The notes under the pieces are model-generated. The model ran no database searches. It was not told where the DNA came from and saw only the letters and a program-made list of their open reading frames with translations. DNA of 64,000 bases from contig NC_064753.1 of NCBI RefSeq assembly GCF_011397635.1, forward strand, positions 42,652,322-42,716,321, given 5' to 3'. This stretch comes from Epinephelus fuscoguttatus. Taxonomy: Eukaryota > Chordata > Actinopteri > Perciformes > Serranidae. The translations under genes and the position numbers were made by a program. This document shows positions 15,526 through 25,857 of the stretch, piece by piece; position 1 is the stretch's first letter, and every line of letters begins with the position of its first letter.

Positions 15526-16182
15526 CAGGGGTGTCAAACACAACTGGCCCGCTAAAGGGTCCAATCCGGCCCACTGGATGGCTCTGCACACCTGATACTG
15601 ATGCACCTGTGAAGGCTAAGAGGTGCCAGGTTTCAGGAGCAATTTAAACAGTGAGTTGATACCTGCCTGAGACGTTTTTCCACCCTGACCAGAAGAATAC
15701 AGCTCTCTGAAAGAACAATGGGCACTTGCTATGGTCTGATTTAAGATATTGAACTTTGTGAAAAATATTGTCAACCAGCGGATTCAGTACAAAAGAATCT
15801 GTATCAGACTTTTATCTGAAAACAATATGGGTGGAACCCTAATGGTAATGCAAGGGTTGACTTAACCTGCTCCATTAATACCCTCTACTTTAGTGGGAGT
15901 GGAAAATTATGATAAAAATGCACATGTAATTAAAGTGACTAGCAGACTGACGAAGTGTGGAAAAACTGAGACATTGCTGACGTTGCACATAATTTTCTTA
16001 GGACATCACGGGCTGGTCATTATTTGTTTTGCAAATGGATTAACGTTTTTGGAATGTAATTCTTTACACTAAAAAAGGGGGAAATTTGAAGGGATTGTTA
16101 TTGATAGGTTATTATATAATGTTTTTAATGGTCTGGCCCACTTGTATATGGCCCATGATCTAAAATAAGTTTGATATCCCTA
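15526..16182. mobile_element. hAT-like MITE with perfect 8-bp target duplication
   Basis: The left end CAGGGGTGTCAAACA and right end AGTTTGATATCCCTA are inverted termini of the CAGGGGTGTCAAAC type. The octamer CAATAGAG occurs perfectly on both sides (15518-15525 and 16183-16190). The element is 657 bp, in the 5' UTR intron of slc25a44, with no long reading frame. Confidence 0.85.
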
Positions 16183-17209
16183 CAATAGAGGGTTATGGTG
16201 ATGTATAAAGTGAGTCGATATGAATTTGTCATCTGTCAGAGCATTTGCGTAACCCTTTATACTGTGGTAATCATCTTTTTTTTTTTACCTCAGGTTATAA
16301 ATATATATTATTAATAATTCTTATTCATAATCCCATATCTTCACATATGTGTACACATCCGTAACCTTTATATTTATGCTGTGTAAGATGCCTGTGCAAC
16401 TTCCTGCTGTGCAATATTTTACCACTGACCTTCTCTTACCTTACCTTATATCTCTGGCAATATTGGATTTGTTATGTGATTTTTGCATTCATGTACACTA
16501 ATGTTGTAAGAAATACTGAAGTATCGATACTTATTTTTTATCTTTAAAATGGCTTCAATACTCATTTCTGCAGTATTGTTACACCTGTACCAGCTGCGCT
16601 TTCTAGCTCTCTTACTAATATTATAATATGGTTTACTACAGTCATCCTCTGCTACTAACCAAGAAAAGATAAGTTATCGTTCTCATGTTCTCCATGAAAA
16701 TGGTGTGGAACATAGACATTTTTCAAGGAACTGTGTTAAGGGTAGAATGTCCTGTATGTAATTTGTTAGATCAGCCAAAAGCAAATTTTAAATTTCAACT
16801 GCAGATGTTGAGTCTGTGCTTTAAACAGCAAGTTGTATATGTTTTCTGTAGTATTCTTTAACACAAATAATTAAATGGGGGGTTTTTTTGGGTAGTATTT
16901 AGGATGCAATAGGGCACAAGAATACTCTTGTAATCTCTCTGCCTCGGACATAGATTACCAAAAATAAATAAAAAATAAATAAAACAATAAAATCAAAATT
17001 TAACACTCAATTGCATTTCATGTTTTCATTAGTCAATAAATGTTGCTCAGTTTTCATTGAGATGTCAGACTACTGTTTGTACATATGTCAAACTACACTT
17101 TAGCTCAACACTGAACTTTCACACTTAATAAATAATAAATAAATAAATAATGTTGTTCATGTGGTCAGACAGGAATCAGTCTGATGAAGGGGCATCTACG
17201 GCTGGCAGG
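16183..17209. other. slc25a44 upstream intron, AT-rich
   Basis: AT-rich intron sequence ending in (TAAA)n-like runs at about 16,965-17,010 and 17,128-17,150. No further gene is recognised. The acceptor for the first coding exon is not certain; candidates are TGTGGTCAG/ACAGG and GGCTGGCAG/GATG. Confidence 0.4.
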
Positions 17210-20200
17210 ATGCAGCAGAAAAGGAACATCCAGATCATCGAGTGGGAGGACCTCGACAAAAAGAAATTTTACTCTTTCGGGGTGTTCATGACGATGAGCA
17301 TCCGGGCCACCGTCTACCCGGCCACACTCATCCGCACTCTACTCCAGGTGCAGAGGGGCAAATCACTCTACAGCGGCACCTTTGACGCCTTCTTCAAGAT
17401 TCTCCGGACGGAGGGCATCCGCGGCCTTTATCGAGGCTTTATGGTCAACACCTTCACGCTCATCTCAGGCCAGGCTTACATCACCACCTACGAGCTGGTG
17501 AGGAAGTATGTCTCCAAGTATTCTGACAATAATACGGTCAAGTCGCTGGTGGCGGGCGGCTCAGCCTCCCTGGTTGCTCAGAGCATCACTGTCCCTATAG
17601 ATGTCGTCTCTCAGCAGCTGATGATGCAGGGCCAAGGGGAGCACCTCACTCGCTTTCGACTGAATTTTAATACAGAGGCTGGAAAGTCTAAAAAATTCTT
17701 CGGCCAAACCAGAAACATTATGGCTCAGATTTTTGCTGCTGATGGTTTCCGGGGCTTCTACAGAGGATATGTGGCTTCTCTGCTCACTTATATCCCCAAC
17801 AGTGCTGTGTGGTGGCCTTTCTACCATTTTTATGCTGGTAAGTGACTGAATGTTTTCTAAACCGTAAAGCACAAGAAAGAACTGAACTAACTGCACTTTC
17901 TGTAAAGACCCTGAGCTTGTTTTTCCATGTCTTATGTGTGTCTGTGTTCCCAATTCATTTATACATCTGCAGTGAGACTGAATTCCACCACTCCTAGCCA
18001 TTTGGTTAATAAGTATCTGTGTGTGTAATGTTCTACAGAGCAACTCTCTAAAATGGCTCCCAGTGACTGCCCTCATCTGATCCTACAAGCCATGGCCGGA
18101 CCTCTGGCTGCTGCTACTGCCTCAACTGTCACCAACCCAATGGATGTGGTCAGAGCCAGAGTGCAGGTAACCATCATTCACTGTGCAGCTATCGGTAGAA
18201 TAAAAACAAAATAAATCTTATTACATAAAATAGATGTTGACAAAGTTTTCCTTTGGGGACATAATTTACAGTTGAAAAAAGGTAATATACCGTAATATAT
18301 TTTATCGCAACACTTGGCATATTGCAACATGTTTCAAAACGCAATAATATTGTACCGTGACTTAAGTATCATAATAATATCGTGTATCGTTGATCCTGGT
18401 AATTAATAGAATGTCTTAGAAAAGCTATTCCATGAAGGTTTAACAATTTCCACATTATTCATCTGCAGTGTTTCATCAAAGTCTACATTAAATTAATTGA
18501 CCAAATTCAGCTTCCAGTATAGGTCTGACTTTTGCAGATTCCGTTCAAGATAAGACCAAGTTAGTGATGGGTCACATGGCCACAAACATATAAATCATTT
18601 TTCCACATTTGGGTATGATTCATTACGTTTTTTCTGCATTTTTTTAGGCCCACATGTGCAAAATGTATGTTTGACTGAGACAGCCTCAGTCTGCCGAACT
18701 TTTTAAAAAATAACCAATATTGTGTATGTTATAAAAACTTAATTTTCACCCAATGTGTTACGTACGTTACGTGTTACGTAAAAACAAAAATCAGGCATCA
18801 GTGAAATCATTCTTTGGTCCCGTTTATACGACAATGATTTCAACTGAAAATGGTAAACTTTAGTTGCGTTTTGGCCGATCGTTTACACGACAGCGGCGTT
18901 TTGGGTGCCTGAAAACGCAACATTTTGAAAACGGGTTCCAGAGTGCTTTTTTTGGAAACAGCACTATCACTACCGTTGTCATGTAAACTTGCAATATGCA
19001 GTTCCTCTGAAAACGGAGACTTTTCCCACATGAGCATTACGCTTCCAGTCACAAGGCTTGCGCGAGAAAGTCGACCATCACAACAACAATGGCGGACTCC
19101 CGAACTCTGCTTGTGCTGCTCACGCTATTGAATTTATCAATGCTTCCCCTTCATAGTGTAGATTTACTGTAGCAACTCCACCTCGTCGTCCGTCCAGACA
19201 AACGTTAGTGCGGTTGCCATTTTGTTTATAGATCGCTGCTCTGTAGAAAGAAGCATAAGCGTCACACCGCCAACTACTGCCCTGGCATCCATTTTTGCAG
19301 CTCCATGTGCACGGCGATTGTTATCAAAATGTTGTCGTCTAAAGGCAGAACTTTTTTCAAAATGAAAATGAGAAATGATTCTGTTTTCAGTGCATCGTAT
19401 TTGTGTAAACATGGCCTATGTATACCCCCCAGCCCCAGGCCAATTTTAGAGCTTTCCCATTAGCACTTTTGGCTGCACTGAGTCACACCACACCCCACTG
19501 ATTTGCATTTCCTTTGTCAGTTTTTAACATGCTGAGCTGCACTGAGCGACGCCTTAGGTGGACCTTCTCCGAAGTAGGGTCAAAAGTCCCAAGAGCCATG
19601 TGGGTGACACAGCTCATGCTGTGATTCCTCGTACAGAGCTTTCAACCATGGTACCAGTTTGCCACAAGCTAACAGTAGCTAATGAAAAGCGATTGTTTGA
19701 TCTGTGACGTAATAGGCCAACCGGAAGAAGGTCCAATACTAACTAGGCCTGCCACGATTAGTCGACTAATCGATGACTAATTGACTATTAAAATAATCGG
19801 TGACTATTTTAGTAGTCGACTAATCGGTTTGAGTCATTTTTCATAGAAAAGTGCTATAAAAGTTCCCCAAAATACTCTTACTGCAGCTTCGTACGTTCAG
19901 ATATTGGCAGCTTTACACACTCTCCCGTGTCCTGAGAACTAAAACCCTTTGGCGTGAGTATGAAACAAGACATTAAATGATGTAATTTTGGGGTTTGGGC
20001 GAGACAGACCGACATTTTTCAACATTTTAACACATTTTTCAATGAAATGATTAGTCGACTAATCAAAGAAATAATCGACAGATTAGTCGACAATGAAAAT
20101 AATCGTTAGTGGCATCCCTAATACTAACCTGCTGAAAGGGGGCATATCACCACCTATTGTAGTGGAGTCAGACATACTTAAGTCAATTAATCAATTCCCC

Positions 20201-20695
20201 TCCCGTACTTGTACTATACTGTACCGTATACTGGGACAAGGACGGTAGTCCGATTAAATGGCGTATTCGAGTTGTAACCGTAGCTCAACTTAAATGTGCT
20301 TGTGCTTGTAAATGTACCGAGTTAGACACACCTTCAAGCAGGTAGCTCTGTTGTAATTGAGATGCTCGGCTTGGTTTCACTTGGCACGTCAGCCCAACTA
20401 GTCAAGCCAAACTAGCACTTTAGGGTGGAAAAACAGTTCTGGTGACACTGGTTTGTGGTTCCAAATAATAACCCAAAATGTACTGTATGTGTGTTGTGTT
20501 TAGGTTGAAGGGAGGACTTCAGTCATTGAGACATTCGGGCAGCTGATCAAAGAGGAGGGCTGCTGGGGACTGACCAAAGGACTGTCGGCACGTATCATCT
20601 CCTCCACACCCACTGCCATCGTCATGGTGGTCGGCTACGAGACGCTAAAAAAGCTGAGTCTGCGACCGGAGCTGGTGGACTCGAGACACTGGTAG
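17210..20695 (+). CDS. slc25a44: Mitochondrial branched-chain amino acid carrier SLC25A44
   Basis: Member of the six-helix mitochondrial carrier family. The mammalian orthologue imports leucine, isoleucine and valine across the inner membrane. Coding exons are 17210-17837, 18039-18166 and 20504-20695, giving 948 bases and 315 residues (human 314). Three carrier repeats are visible at roughly residues 18-105, 110-205 and 225-300, with signature cores YPATLIRT, VPIDVVSQ and TNPMDVVRAR. The C-terminus LKKLSLRPELVDSRHW matches the family. I place the start at MQQKRNIQIIEWE by analogy with MEDKRNIQIIEWE. An in-frame ATG at 17150 would add 20 residues and is probably untranslated or intronic. Residue 44 is Leu (CTA, 17339-17341) where the family has Arg in the RTRLQ motif. 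The a/b fish paralogue is not resolved. Confidence 0.97.
18816..19416. mobile_element. Probable MITE in slc25a44 last intron
   Basis: The left end GGTCCCGTTTATACGACAATG and the right end TTGTGTAAACATGGCC are imperfect inverted repeats (about 13 of 16). AAAACG-rich subterminal motifs occur at both ends. This resembles common fish elements with GGxCCCGTTTACACGA termini. I found no convincing target duplication. Confidence 0.5.
19744..20120. mobile_element. hAT-like MITE with perfect 8-bp target duplication
   Basis: The termini TAGGCCTGCCACGATTA and TAGTGGCATCCCTA are inverted copies. Subterminal repeats of GATTAGTCGACTAATC are palindromic and occur several times at both ends. ATACTAAC flanks both sides exactly (19736-19743, 20121-20128). 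The 377-bp element lies in the last slc25a44 intron, 380 bases before the final exon. Confidence 0.88.
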
Positions 20696-20980
20696 AAGAT
20701 ACCTGGACAGACAGTATATGGACCGCGTGCCATTTCAGCCCTAAATCACACTTCCTGTGAAGACACTTGATGAACAAAAAAAGGTTTGTTTTAAATAACA
20801 ACCTGGGGAACAAGATGGAATCAGGCCACTTTAAAACGCACATAATCTGCGTCTAAGATATCAAACGTGTTCATCGGTAGCAGATTAAATATCTGGCCGT
20901 CAACATTCACTCCAGACCCAGGTTCACAGTCTATATCGCTGCTTACCAGGTTGATGCTTTTTAGTGCAATTAGAGTAGTG

Positions 20981-20986
20981 AATAAA
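20981..20986 (+). promoter_or_regulatory. slc25a44: Candidate poly(A) signal of slc25a44
   Basis: AATAAA about 285 bases after the stop codon is the first canonical hexamer downstream, giving a 3' UTR of about 300 bases. Confidence 0.6.
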
Positions 20987-21488
20987 ATGTTTTAACACTG
21001 GAAGATGCAGATAAATTGATGCAAACTGGTACAATTTATTTTACACACTCTACAATCATGTCTGAGCATCTTTGCAGAGGAGAAAAGTGGAAGTGATTGC
21101 GGATAGACTGCCCGATGGTTACTGTGATTGTGCTCTCACTAAGCCGAGCACTGTTTGGCCCACATAAAAAAAAAAAAAAACAGGTTTTGATCAGGGTTCA
21201 GAGAAAGGCCATGAAACTCATGATGACGCGTCACGTCAGCAGTAAAAAAAAATCTTTCCTGTGTTGGTTTCCTGTAATTCGCCACACTGGCTTGTAGGTC
21301 TAGTTCCTTTCCCTTGGCCTTTTTTAAATTGCTGCCTTCATAGTGTGATCAAATGATCTGCTTTTATTTTACTGAATGTGTGCAAGAAGAACAGTAGAAT
21401 CTGTGTTTCATGGCACCCTCTGTTTTGTACGTGTATTTAATTTCCAGTTGTCTCGTATGCACAGACTGAGTCAGAATCAATGTTTTAA

Positions 21489-22585
21489 AGGTCCAGTGTG
21501 TCGGATTTCCGGGGATGTATTGGCAGAAATGGAATACAGTACAAGAAGTATGTTGGTGTATAAGCCCTGAAAATATGACTTGTGTTTTAATTACCTAAGA
21601 ATGAGCCGTTTATTTGCATTTTCACATTGGCCACCGTAGTTAGCTGCCCCTGCAGGACAAGTAGAAAAGCATCAGAAAAACGTTGATTTTTTTTTTTTTT
21701 TTTAAACATGAAACTGCCACATTCTGTGTTGTTTACTCATTTAAATCACCTGGTCTGTTTGTTTTGGGGATGAAGAGACCTCTGCAGATAATTCAGCTCC
21801 TGATAAAAACAGCCTGAATGTCTGGATCTTAAGTTATCTGGAAAAAAAAAAGCAGAGCAACACATTAGCGCGTTCTGGGCTAGCGACTTGTTTGTAACAC
21901 ACCAAACAGCATCGGGAAAACGGTGATTTATAACTTCAAACTGCTGTATTCAGTGTTTTACGGATTAAATCACTGGGTCTGTTTGTTTTGAGGAGGAAGA
22001 GACCTCTACTGATAATTCAGCTCCTGGTTAAAACCTTGTGAGCATCTTGATCTTAAGTTATCAGAAAAAAAGTGAACACGTTCGCGGGTGCTGGGCTAGC
22101 AGCCCGCCTGTGGTGCACAGCATTGGAAGAACGCTGGTTTTAAACATGAATGTGTGTTTTAACTGGTTTAAATCACCCAGTCTGTTTGTTTTGGAGAGGA
22201 AGAGACCTCTGCGGATAACTGGGTCCTGGTGAAAACCTCCTGTACATCTGGATCTTAAGTTATCAGAGAAAAAGCTGAGCACACATTAGGAGGTTCTGGG
22301 CTAGCAGCCCATTTGTAACGCCCCAAATGGCATCGGGAAAACACTTGATTTGTAACGAGAAACTCCTTTATTTTACTTTATAGTGTTTTACTGGTTTAAA
22401 TCTGTTTGTTTTGGAGAGGAAGAGACTTCTGCGGATAATTCAGCTTGTGAAAACCTCCTGAACAATGAACACTGAAGGAATGCTAAGCAGGAGTTCAGGC
22501 CTGTCTCATGGGAGAAGTTTCGGCTGGTTGCAATGTGCAGTCCTCGCCACCAGATGCCACTAAATCCTCCACATTGCTCCTTTTA
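21489..22585. mobile_element. Family A element with an internal four-copy tandem array
   Basis: Starts with GGTCCAGTGTGTCGGATT and ends with AATCCTCCACATTGCTCC, inverted ends of family A. Other family members are about 640 bp; this one is about 1.1 kb. Its interior segment (TCTGTTTGTTTTGG...GAAGAGACCTCTGC...ATAATTCAGCTCCTG) is repeated four times, with unit starts near 21754, 21979, 22181 and 22401 (spacing 225, 202 and 220 bases). The units are diverged from one another, so the array is not recent. Confidence 0.7.
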
Positions 22586-23640
22586 AATCAAATGCAAAAC
22601 ACTACAATATTTTATCAACCTTTTTTATAACATCGTAGTATGGTGTCTCTCCAGAAAATATTGCAGTGATCCAGCTGGTTAATAAATGATTTGCTGTGCT
22701 GTCATGTTCTGTGAAGCTGCGAATAATTAAGGTACTTCCATCAAAACCTGTGGGTTTGACAGGAAGTAGGAATAATGGTGGTCCCCTCTTGTGACAGTAA
22801 ATGTTTGAGTGCAATAATGTTTTATCCTTTGCAGCACAAAATGTAATTGTATATTTTTATTGTAAATTGTGTACATAACATGTCTTAAAGGAGTGCATTA
22901 ATACCTAATTTATTTTCTTCAAATCTTTTGGAGGGATTATGACCACAGAAGAGTGCCAGCTTCTAAATTAAGTTTGTTCTTCATTTGTTTGATATTCAAT
23001 TTGTTGCTTTTCTAACTTTTTTTTTTCTCCAAATGGCTTTTTTAGGAAAGGTGAAAATAAAGTTAAGTACAAACATTAGACACAGGTCACATTAGATGTT
23101 GTCACTGTGGGTATCATCATAAAGAAAGGTGATGGTAATGTTTCAGTACGGATTGAAGGCAAATTCAAAAATCTGATTTGTTTAAATGAAGCCATAATGT
23201 CCTGTAATGTACCTGAAGTTATATATAAATCTGCTCAGGCCAAGATGTGTTATCAACCTGTAGGGGCCAGCTGATGGAGGACTGTGTAGACTCACTTCTG
23301 TTGGCCTGGTTGGATAAAATAAAATCACTGCAAACTGCTGTGATAAAATTCACTGCAGGCTGGAATTAAATTTTTAACTTTCTTTGCACAACTTTAAATA
23401 ACTGGGTACGTGATCATGTTGTCAGAGATTAGTCTCCTGTTGTCAATACATTTCACATCATGTGTCATCTCAGTGTTACTTGGTTCATCTGTTCATCTAT
23501 GCCACCAATATTGTATTCTCCTTTGTTAGCTTTGAAATGTTAAAAAATTAAAATAATGTGAAGCCATACCTGTGGTCATCTCAGAATGTCAGCTCACTTT
23601 AACCTGAGTTTTGATGCGTGGAGAAGCAGAAGTTTTTATT
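22586..23640. other. Intergenic, nothing recognised
   Basis: AT-rich, with no gene, RNA or repeat boundary that I can support. Confidence 0.4.
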
Positions 23641-23642
23641 AA

Positions 23643-23903
23643 AAGTCCAGTGTGTAGGATTTAGGAGGATCTATTGGAAGAAATGAAATATAATATTCAT
23701 AACTATGTTTTTAACAGTTTAACATCACCTGAAAATTAGAGTCATTGTGTTCTCGTTACCTTAAAATGACACGTTCGTATTTACATACAGAGCAGGTCCT
23801 CTCCATTGGAGGGAGTCCACCATGTTGTTTCCACCACAGCCCAGACTGGACAAATCAAACACTGGCCTGAGCGTTTTCGCATCAGCCACTGTAGTTCTCC
23901 AAG
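23643..23903 (+). repeat. Family A element, 5' part only
   Basis: Begins AAAGTCCAGTGTGTAGGATTTAGG and follows the family through CCATGTTGTTTCCACC and GCATCAGCCACTGTAG. It breaks off at about 23903, where a hAT-like copy begins. Confidence 0.65.
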
Positions 23904-24300
23904 ATCAATGTTCGGCCACCTTCACTATCAAAACAGCCATTTTTGACCAAAATAAAATAAAAATCTAAAACCAACAAGACATATTTGAACCTTATATCAA
24001 AGGTAAAACAGCCTGTCTCAATTAGCCTATCAACATTCCTAATAGGTCTAAACGAGCAGTCATGCATATGTTTTAGCACACGGTGGTCACTCAGCAGGGG
24101 CCTTGTCATGAGTCTTTGGTACTTGAAACAAATCTGCACATGATCTATTAAATTGTTGATTTTCCTCCGAGATGTTTCCTTTTTCAGAATCTCAAGGTAT
24201 TCTCACTAGTCGCTCATGACGAGCCACTGCTACTGAGGTTTCGCAAAATTTAGAGGACAAGGCGCCAAGGAGGAGACAGGATGCACATTTTGGTTGACAA
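23904..24300 (-). mobile_element. Degraded hAT-like copy related to the element at 6.1-6.6 kb
   Basis: The blocks GTTCGGCCACC...TCAAAACAGCCATTTTTG and TTCCTAATAGGTCTAAACGAGCA are reverse complements of the 6.6-kb element's right end and interior. The end near 24,300 is not resolved. The reading frame is broken. Confidence 0.55.
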
Positions 24301-24479
24301 AATGTTAAAATCTGGTATATAGGCTACACATTTTTACAACTTAAGAGTTCAAAGAATCACTTTGGGCCTACAAAGATAATAAATGAAAAAAATAAAATGT
24401 TGACAAATAAACATTCATTTTTTGTGTGTTGCATTTTAACTGGACGTTGTGCTCGGTCATTTGTGGTGTGCGACAGCTG

Positions 24480-24586
24480 TGCTCATCTGCTTGTGCTTAT
24501 TGTTGTGACAATGTTTATGCTGCCATTTTGGCCGACTCGCTCTTGAAAAGAGATTTTAAATCTCAATGAGACTTTTACCTGGTTAA
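24480..24586 (+). mobile_element. LINE 3' end, 5'-truncated copy
   Basis: The stretch ending CTCTTGAAAAGAGATTTTAAATCTCAATGAGACTTTTACCTGGTTAAATA resembles the 3' UTR tail of a widespread fish non-LTR retrotransposon. It runs directly into the GAA-rich array, as expected if the simple-repeat tail of the LINE seeded it. The clade is not assigned with confidence. Confidence 0.55.
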
Positions 24587-25291
24587 ATAGAAGAAGCAGA
24601 AGAAGAAAAAGAAGCTGAAGAAGAAAAGGCTGAAGAAGAAACTGAAGAAGAACAAAAAGCTAAAGAAGAAACTGAAGCTGAAGAAGAAGAGGAAGAAACT
24701 GAAGAAGAAGCTGAAGAAACTGAAGAAGAAAAAGAAGCTGAAGAAGAAGAGGAAGAAACTGAAGAAGAAAAAGAAACTGAAGAAGAAGCTGAAGAAGAAA
24801 AAGCTGAAGAAGAAACTGAAGAAGAAAAAGCTAAAGAAGAAACTGAAGCTGAAGAAGAGGAAGAAACTGAAGAAGAAAAAAGCTGAAGAAAAAGAAACTG
24901 AAGAAGAAAAAGAAGCTGAAGAAGAAACTGAAGAAGAAAAAGCTAAAGAAGAAACTGAAGCTGAAGAAGAGGAAGAAACTGAAGAAGAAACTGAAGCTGA
25001 AGAAAAAGAAACTGAAGAAGAAAAAGAAGCTGAAGAAGAAACTGAAGAAGAAAAAGCTGAAGAAGAAACTGAAGCTGAAGAAAAAGAAAATGAAGAAGAA
25101 AAAGCTGAAGAAGAAGAAGCTGAAGAAAAAGAAACTGAAGAAGCTGAAGAAGAAGAGGAAGAAACTGAAGAAGAAGAAGAAGAAGCTAAAGAAGAAACTG
25201 AAGAAGAAAAAGAAGCTGAAGAAGAAGAAAAAGCTAAAGAAGAAATTGAAGCTGAAGAAGAAAAGGCTGAACAAGAAACTGAAGAAGAAGA
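24587..25291 (+). repeat. GAA-rich purine array, about 0.7 kb
   Basis: Built of GAAGAA, AAA, GCT and ACT triplets arranged in longer units such as GAAGAAACTGAAGAAGAA. The strand is almost pure purine apart from CT in GCT/ACT. Read in triplets it would encode Glu/Lys/Ala/Thr, and on the other strand Ser/Phe-rich nonsense. The apparent long ORFs reflect a stop-free trinucleotide repeat, not a gene. It continues for about 30 bases at 25829-25857 after an inserted element. Confidence 0.9.
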
Positions 25292-25828
25292 AGGGTGCGT
25301 CCCAAGTCTCTTAAAATTACTGCTAACCACCTAACCTAGCCACCTTACCTGTTTAGTCCCTCCCACTTAGGAAAACATTTAAGGAGTCAGGAGTTAGGAG
25401 TGAGGAGTGAGGATTGCTGATAAGAGACATGAGACGGCCTTACTCTGATGCGTCACGTAAAGTGACGTCCTATTCTGGTGACAGCGGCACCAATGGGCGG
25501 CACAGCTGGATCTGCTGCATAACGGAGCCAGCGTTTGGCGTACATCCCAAGTCACATTATATCCGCCATCTCGTTCAAATGAGCCAGACGTAGGGGGCGG
25601 GTATTTATACGTCAGGGCCTCAAGCTGAAAAAGACTTCCTGTTAGGAACCTCTCGTGTTACCTTACTCATCGCACCTAACAGATCCCTCCTAACGCCTAA
25701 CGCTAACTCCTTACTGGCAGGAATAAGAGACGTGAGACGGCCTTAAAGATGGCGGAGCTCGAACGACTTCCGGTTCAAGTAAGGAGTTAGGAGTTAGCAG
25801 TATAAAATAAGAGACTTGGGACGTACCC
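25292..25828. mobile_element. TIR element inserted in the GAA array
   Basis: The ends GGGTGCGTCCCAAGTCTCTT and AAGAGACTTGGGACGTACCC are inverted repeats, with similarity extending about 40 bases through GCTAACxxCTAAC motifs. Both flanks are GAAGAA, so the target duplication (up to 6 bases) cannot be fixed. The interior has paired GAGACGGCCTTA motifs and no transposase. GTCCCAAGTCTCTTA-ended MITEs are non-autonomous DNA transposons of unassigned superfamily here. Confidence 0.8.
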
Positions 25829-25857
25829 GAAGAAACTGAAGAAGAAGAGGAAGAATT

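Noticed and set aside
17561-18076. 171-residue minus-strand ORF
   Set aside because: Antisense shadow of slc25a44 exons 2 and 3; no homology of its own.
21690-22440. Regularly spaced repeats as a CRISPR-like array
   Set aside because: Units are over 200 bp, diverged, and lie inside a eukaryotic transposon; there are no spacers or cas genes.
24575-25330. 251-residue minus-strand and 147-residue ORFs rich in Ser/Phe
   Set aside because: They arise from the stop-free GAA-type trinucleotide repeat and have no protein-like composition.
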